From Archaeoglobaceae archaeon (GTDB lineage Archaea; Halobacteriota; Archaeoglobi; Archaeoglobales; JdFR-42): DNA of 9,429 nucleotides. The DNA is taken from positions 1 through 9,429 of the forward strand of contig WAJW01000176.1 in NCBI GenBank assembly GCA_015523685.1, written 5' to 3'. The translations under genes were made by a program, and so were the position numbers. Shown in pieces: positions 7,103 through 9,429 of the stretch. The notes below the pieces were generated by a model. The model was given only the letters and a program-made list of their open reading frames with translations. It had not been told where the DNA came from and ran no database searches. The stretch's first letter is position 1. Each line of letters starts with the position of its first letter.

Positions 7103-7152
7103 TATTCAGCATAGGCTTTGTTTGTTTTTAATCCTCTTTAAATGTTTTTTTT
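7052..7152 (+). terminator. Putative attenuator: long-range helix plus T-tracts
   Basis: CGAACAAAG (7052-7060), at leader codons 11-13, can pair with CTTTGTTTG (7116-7124) in 9 consecutive base pairs including one G-U. The 3' arm runs straight into TTTTT (7125-7129), and a T8 tract follows at 7145-7152. A small stem around the leader stop (CTGA, 7099-7102, with TCAG, 7106-7109) could stack inside. T-tracts are the basic archaeal termination signal. Readthrough from trpA may also end here, since no earlier T-tract is seen. Pairings were found by eye, without energies or covariation. Confidence 0.45.
7067..7099 (+). repeat. Direct repeat of Trp-Phe-Ser-Tyr codons
   Basis: The 12-mer TGGTTTAGTTAT (7067-7078) recurs as TGGTTTAGCTAC (7088-7099), 21 nt apart and in frame; both encode WFSY. 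The two copies differ only at two third-codon positions (AGT/AGC, TAT/TAC), so the amino acids are kept. This suggests an internal duplication kept for its peptide, its RNA, or both. Confidence 0.7.
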
Positions 7153-7186
7153 AAAAAATATATAAACCAAAAATAAAAAGGAGGTG
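7133..7186 (+). promoter_or_regulatory. ADH synthase RBS with possible sequestering element and proximal TATA
   Basis: The Shine-Dalgarno GGAGGTG (7180-7186) lies 6 nt before the ADH synthase ATG and is one of the strongest in the window. CCTCTTT (7133-7139) can pair with AAA-G-GAGG (7177-7184, one bulged G), which would hide the site. Between them AAAATATATAAACC (about 7155-7168) also resembles a TATA box. It could start a short transcript that bypasses the leader, though starting about 25 nt later would cut into the ribosome site. TAAACCAA (7163-7170) is complementary to TTGGTTTA (7087-7094) in the leader repeat. Confidence 0.35.
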
Positions 7187-7192
7187 TGCTAA

Positions 7193-7993
7193 ATGGAAAC
7201 TGGAAAAAGAAGAAGAATGAAAAAACTGGTAAATGAAAAAAGCGGAAGAGCAGTAATAGTGCCTATGGACCATGGGGTGACAGTGGGTCCAATTAAGGGG
7301 ATAGAAGTGATCGAGAAAACTCTGAATTTGATCCACGCTGATGCTGTGATCCTTCATAAAGGAATTGCAAAAAAGGTGGCTGATCAAACCAAGATTGGGC
7401 TAATAATGCATATGAGTGCATCGACTGTCCTTGGAAAAGACCCCAACGATAAGGTAATAGTTGCGGAGGTCGATGAGGCCATAAAAATAGGTGCTGATGC
7501 AATTAGTATCCATGTAAATGTCGGCTCAGATACTGAGAGCAGACAACTTGAAATTCTCGGAAAAACTGCAAGGGAAGCAGACGAATGGAGTATACCACTG
7601 ATTGCCATGATGTACCCGAGAGGTGAGAAGATAAAGCATGAGCATGATGTTAATGTGGTTAAACATGCTGCACGAATTGGAGCTGAGCTTGGAGCAGACA
7701 TTATCAAAACAAACTACACAGGGAGTATAGAGAGCTTCGCGGAAGTTGTGGATGGATGCCCCGTTCCTGTTGTGATAGCCGGAGGTCCCAAGGTAAATTC
7801 GGATAGAGATCTTTTGAATATGATTCACGAGGCTATCGAGGCCGGTGCAGGAGGTGTGGCCATAGGTAGAAACGTATTCCAGCATAAAAATCCAGAAAGG
7901 ATCGCAAAAGCCATAAGGAGAATCGTCCATGAAAACTGGCCTGTAGAGGCGGCAATGGAGATGATCCATGGAAAGAGCATGGTTGTCGGTTAA
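7193..7993 (+). CDS. aroA': 2-amino-3,7-dideoxy-D-threo-hept-6-ulosonate synthase (ADH synthase)
   Basis: Condenses a 6-deoxy-ketohexose phosphate with aspartate semialdehyde to give ADH, the archaeal alternative to DAHP synthase at the head of the shikimate pathway. The 266-residue product belongs to the class I DhnA/FbaB-type aldolases and closely follows Methanocaldococcus MJ0400 as I remember it: VIVPMDHGVTVGPIKG with D26, ADAISIHVNVGS, LIAMMYPRGEKI with Y141, DIIKTNYTG with Schiff-base K172, and VVIAGGPK near the phosphate site. These correspond to D33, Y153 and K184 of MJ0400. The HVNVGSD and MMYPRG motifs point to ADH synthase over fructose-bisphosphate aldolase. GGAGGTG lies 6 nt before the ATG. 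Its usual partner, dehydroquinate synthase II, is not adjacent. The aromatic leader peptide upstream suggests end-product control. Confidence 0.93.
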   Translation: METGKRRRMKKLVNEKSGRAVIVPMDHGVTVGPIKGIEVIEKTLNLIHADAVILHKGIAKKVADQTKIGLIMHMSASTVLGKDPNDKVIVAEVDEAIKIGADAISIHVNVGSDTESRQLEILGKTAREADEWSIPLIAMMYPRGEKIKHEHDVNVVKHAARIGAELGADIIKTNYTGSIESFAEVVDGCPVPVVIAGGPKVNSDRDLLNMIHEAIEAGAGGVAIGRNVFQHKNPERIAKAIRRIVHENWPVEAAMEMIHGKSMVVG

Positions 7994-8152
7994 AATAAGG
8001 TAACTCATGTGGTTAACTTTCCAAAACGTTCACCTTTCCTATGTGCGATAGAAGATACCTAATAAAAAGTATGAACCAACTTGTTTAATTGAGGAGCTTT
8101 AACTGGAGGGAGCCATATATTTCGTAAGCAAAGAACTTGCAGATATTCAGAA
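7994..8152 (+). promoter_or_regulatory. ADH synthase-tyrA intergenic region with candidate tyrA promoter
   Basis: This 159-nt gap has no clear T-tract terminator. CATATATTT (8114-8122) could be a TATA box; starting 25 nt later (about 8145) would give a leaderless tyrA message, consistent with the absence of a Shine-Dalgarno before its ATG. GGAGGGAG (8105-8112) is too far from the start (8153) to serve it. A 14-codon ORF (8007-8051, MWLTFQNVHLSYVR), with AAGGT 5 nt before it, contains one each of Trp, Phe and Tyr but no cluster, so it is only a weak second leader candidate. Confidence 0.3.
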
Positions 8153-9037
8153 ATGAAAATGCTTGTGGTGGGTAATGGTGGAATTGGGAGTTTGTTTGGT
8201 GAATTTTTCAGGGAATTCGGATTGAAAGTTGAAAGCTATGATTGTTTAGACGAACGATCCACTATCAATGCCAATCAGATAGATGCGTTTGATATAATCC
8301 TTATTTCAGTACCAATGCAGTCTATTAAAGATGTGGTGAGATTAAATTTCAAAAAAGATGCTTTGCTCGTGGATGTGTCATCTGTTAAATCAATGGCCGA
8401 GCCACTATATAAACTGGGCAATCCGATTTTATCACTACATCCTATGTTTGGCCCTGGTTCACAGGTAACTGGAGGTCACATCATCGTGGTGGGAGATGTT
8501 CCTGATGAAAGAGCAGAATATCTGCTGGATATGCTTAAACATGGAGGAGCAAAATTACATTTTCTTACCCTGGAAGAGCATGAGAAAGAGATGAAACTTT
8601 TGCAGGCCCTACCCCATCTACTCCTGATGTTCAATGCCTATCTCATGATTGAGAGAGGATCAATAGAAAATATTTCGATGGCCTCTCCTCTGGCAAGAAT
8701 CATGCATCAGCTTGTTTCCAGAATGGTGGAACAGGACCCCTCCCTTTATTACTATATAGTTATGGAATTGCTGAAAGATCAAGAGTGGTTGGAGAAATCG
8801 TTCAGAGATTTTATTTCAATACTAAAGGATGAAAATGAATTCAAGCGTGTATTTTCAACCATCCGCAAATATTCTGACAGATCCATAATCGGGGAATTAT
8901 TGCAAATGGCTAGGCTGATAGATGTGCAAGATAATGCGATAGAGATAAGGGCTCATCTGAAAATACTGGACAATCTTATAGTTAATTTACTCTCAAGGAG
9001 GAAGGAGATCTTTAGGAAGCTGATGGATATGAGCTAG
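8153..9037 (+). CDS. tyrA: Prephenate dehydrogenase TyrA with partial C-terminal AroQ-like helix
   Basis: Oxidatively decarboxylates prephenate to 4-hydroxyphenylpyruvate for tyrosine. In the 294-residue product, residues 1-100 form a Rossmann domain: GNGGIG (7-12), acidic D30 at the end of strand 2 suggesting NAD rather than NADP, ISVP (51-54) and DVSSVK (74-79). Substrate-site motifs follow: HPMFGPG with catalytic-type H96 and LPHLL with H155. Residues 260-294 look like helix 1 of AroQ chorismate mutase: R266 matches E. coli R11, I-L-D273 matches A-L-D18, and LLSRRKEI with R283 matches R28. The chain ends where K39 would be, so no working mutase domain exists. Some archaea, Archaeoglobus among them, have TyrA-AroQ-PheA fusions; this may be a trimmed relative. 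The ATG at 8153 has no ribosome site; ATG 8159 is the alternative. Its TAG overlaps the convergent gene's stop. Confidence 0.88.
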   Translation: MKMLVVGNGGIGSLFGEFFREFGLKVESYDCLDERSTINANQIDAFDIILISVPMQSIKDVVRLNFKKDALLVDVSSVKSMAEPLYKLGNPILSLHPMFGPGSQVTGGHIIVVGDVPDERAEYLLDMLKHGGAKLHFLTLEEHEKEMKLLQALPHLLLMFNAYLMIERGSIENISMASPLARIMHQLVSRMVEQDPSLYYYIVMELLKDQEWLEKSFRDFISILKDENEFKRVFSTIRKYSDRSIIGELLQMARLIDVQDNAIEIRAHLKILDNLIVNLLSRRKEIFRKLMDMS

Positions 9038-9429
9038 ATCGAACATATTCCCCTATCTGAATCGCATGCAAAAGGATTCCTTATCAAATAGAAGAAACCA
9101 TTCCCTGCTTTTTGTTCTTTCAAATATCCTTTTCTTTTAAGCTGAACCAGCCAGTTTATCGCTGATTCTTCACCGATATCAAAGACTTCAGAAACTTCCT
9201 TAGGTGCAACTTTTCCATATTTCCTGATAAAGGCAAGAATGCTCTGGTTATCCACCTTGATTGGATTCGGTTCAAGGATGTTGCCTGCGAGCTCCCTGAA
9301 AGCCGACTCGAAACTTTCGAATTTATGATATCCATGGAAGAGGATTTCCTGCCCCATGGAATTCTGAATAAGAAAAGTTGGAAATCCGGTAATTCCCCTT
9401 GAACGACATTCTCTAAGGTCTTCAAAGAA
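9034..9429 (-). CDS. DsbA/FrnE-like thiol oxidoreductase with C-terminal winged helix (N-terminus outside window)
   Basis: The frame stays open to the window edge, so only the last 131 residues are seen. Visible residues 12-22 (GITGFPTFLIQ) contain the cis-proline segment (P17) of thioredoxin-fold DsbA/FrnE proteins, followed by GYHKFESFESAFREL, the closing helix. Residues 60-106 (from NQSILAFIRKYG through VAPKEVSEVF to LVQLKRKGYLKEQ) form a winged-helix pattern of the kind seen in archaeal regulators. The tail carries two cysteines, C122 and C129 (CDSDRGIC). The CxxC active site, if present, lies outside. The first ATG (9357) falls just after the cis-Pro strand and is not the start. The gene converges on tyrA, sharing CTAG so both stop there. 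It may be a redox enzyme, a redox-sensing regulator, or both. Confidence 0.7.
   Translation of the reverse strand, partial: FFEDLRECRSRGITGFPTFLIQNSMGQEILFHGYHKFESFESAFRELAGNILEPNPIKVDNQSILAFIRKYGKVAPKEVSEVFDIGEESAINWLVQLKRKGYLKEQKAGNGFFYLIRNPFACDSDRGICSI

Noticed and set aside
7193..7993. Fructose-bisphosphate aldolase as an alternative for the ADH synthase gene
   Set aside because: The same aldolase superfamily, but HVNVGSD, MMYPRG, the DIIKTNYTG form of the lysine motif and the aromatic gene context fit ADH synthase much better.
8007..8051. 14-residue ORF with one each of Trp, Phe and Tyr upstream of tyrA, considered as a second aromatic leader
   Set aside because: The aromatics are spread out rather than clustered, there is no following T-tract and no helix is evident; too weak to call.
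9038..9130. Frameshifted remainder of a chorismate mutase or prephenate dehydratase domain after tyrA
   Set aside because: Reading on past the tyrA stop gives no AroQ- or PheA-like sequence, and the DNA is coding for the convergent gene on the other strand.
9156..9425. 89-codon minus-strand frame overlapping the DsbA-like gene
   Set aside because: A shadow frame; the adjacent frame carries the cis-Pro and winged-helix signatures.
1..9429. tRNA, rRNA, CRISPR array or insertion sequence
   Set aside because: No cloverleaf-like, rRNA-like or regularly spaced repeat sequence and no transposase-like reading frame was seen on either strand.

Overview
The window reads as euryarchaeal DNA, roughly 40-45 % G+C by eye. 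The signs are archaeal TATA/BRE promoters, Shine-Dalgarno sites of the GGAGGTGA type, heavy AGA/AGG use for Arg, a Pyrococcus-like TrpB, and the archaeal 2-amino-3,7-dideoxy-D-threo-hept-6-ulosonate (ADH) synthase that replaces DAHP synthase. An Archaeoglobus-like or methanogen-related lineage is plausible, but the genus cannot be fixed from the sequence alone. Nearly the whole window concerns aromatic amino acid synthesis.

Layout. Positions 1-353 are AT-rich with no convincing gene. A candidate promoter near 354-369 is followed by an unusually long untranslated stretch (about 390-646) holding hairpins and T-tracts. Then comes a complete seven-gene tryptophan operon, trpC-trpD-trpF-trpE-trpG-trpB-trpA (647-6920), tightly packed with overlapping starts and stops except for a 36-nt AT-rich gap before trpB. 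After a 272-nt intergenic region comes ADH synthase (7193-7993), the first step of the archaeal aromatic pathway. A TyrA-type prephenate dehydrogenase follows (8153-9037). On the minus strand, running off the right edge, is the C-terminal part of a DsbA/FrnE-like thiol oxidoreductase fused to a winged-helix domain.

The main discovery is in the gap before ADH synthase. A strong archaeal promoter (TATA 6986-6999) sits just upstream of a 26-codon ORF (7022-7102), too short for routine gene calling. Nine of its last twelve residues are Phe, Trp or Tyr (KGFWFSYFSYWFSY, then stop). It is followed by a potential 9-bp long-range helix (7052-7060 with 7116-7124), T-tracts (7121-7129, 7145-7152), a possible anti-Shine-Dalgarno element, and the ADH synthase ribosome binding site. 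This looks like an archaeal leader-peptide attenuator sensing all three aromatic amino acids ahead of the enzyme that commits carbon to all three. The peptide is directly visible; the mechanism is inferred.

A second point is that TyrA ends in a stretch aligning with helix 1 of AroQ chorismate mutase and stops there, as if a TyrA-AroQ fusion had been cut back. Together the genes supply the entry step (ADH synthase), the Tyr branch (TyrA) and the whole Trp branch from chorismate. The remaining shikimate steps, including dehydroquinate synthase II, must lie elsewhere.
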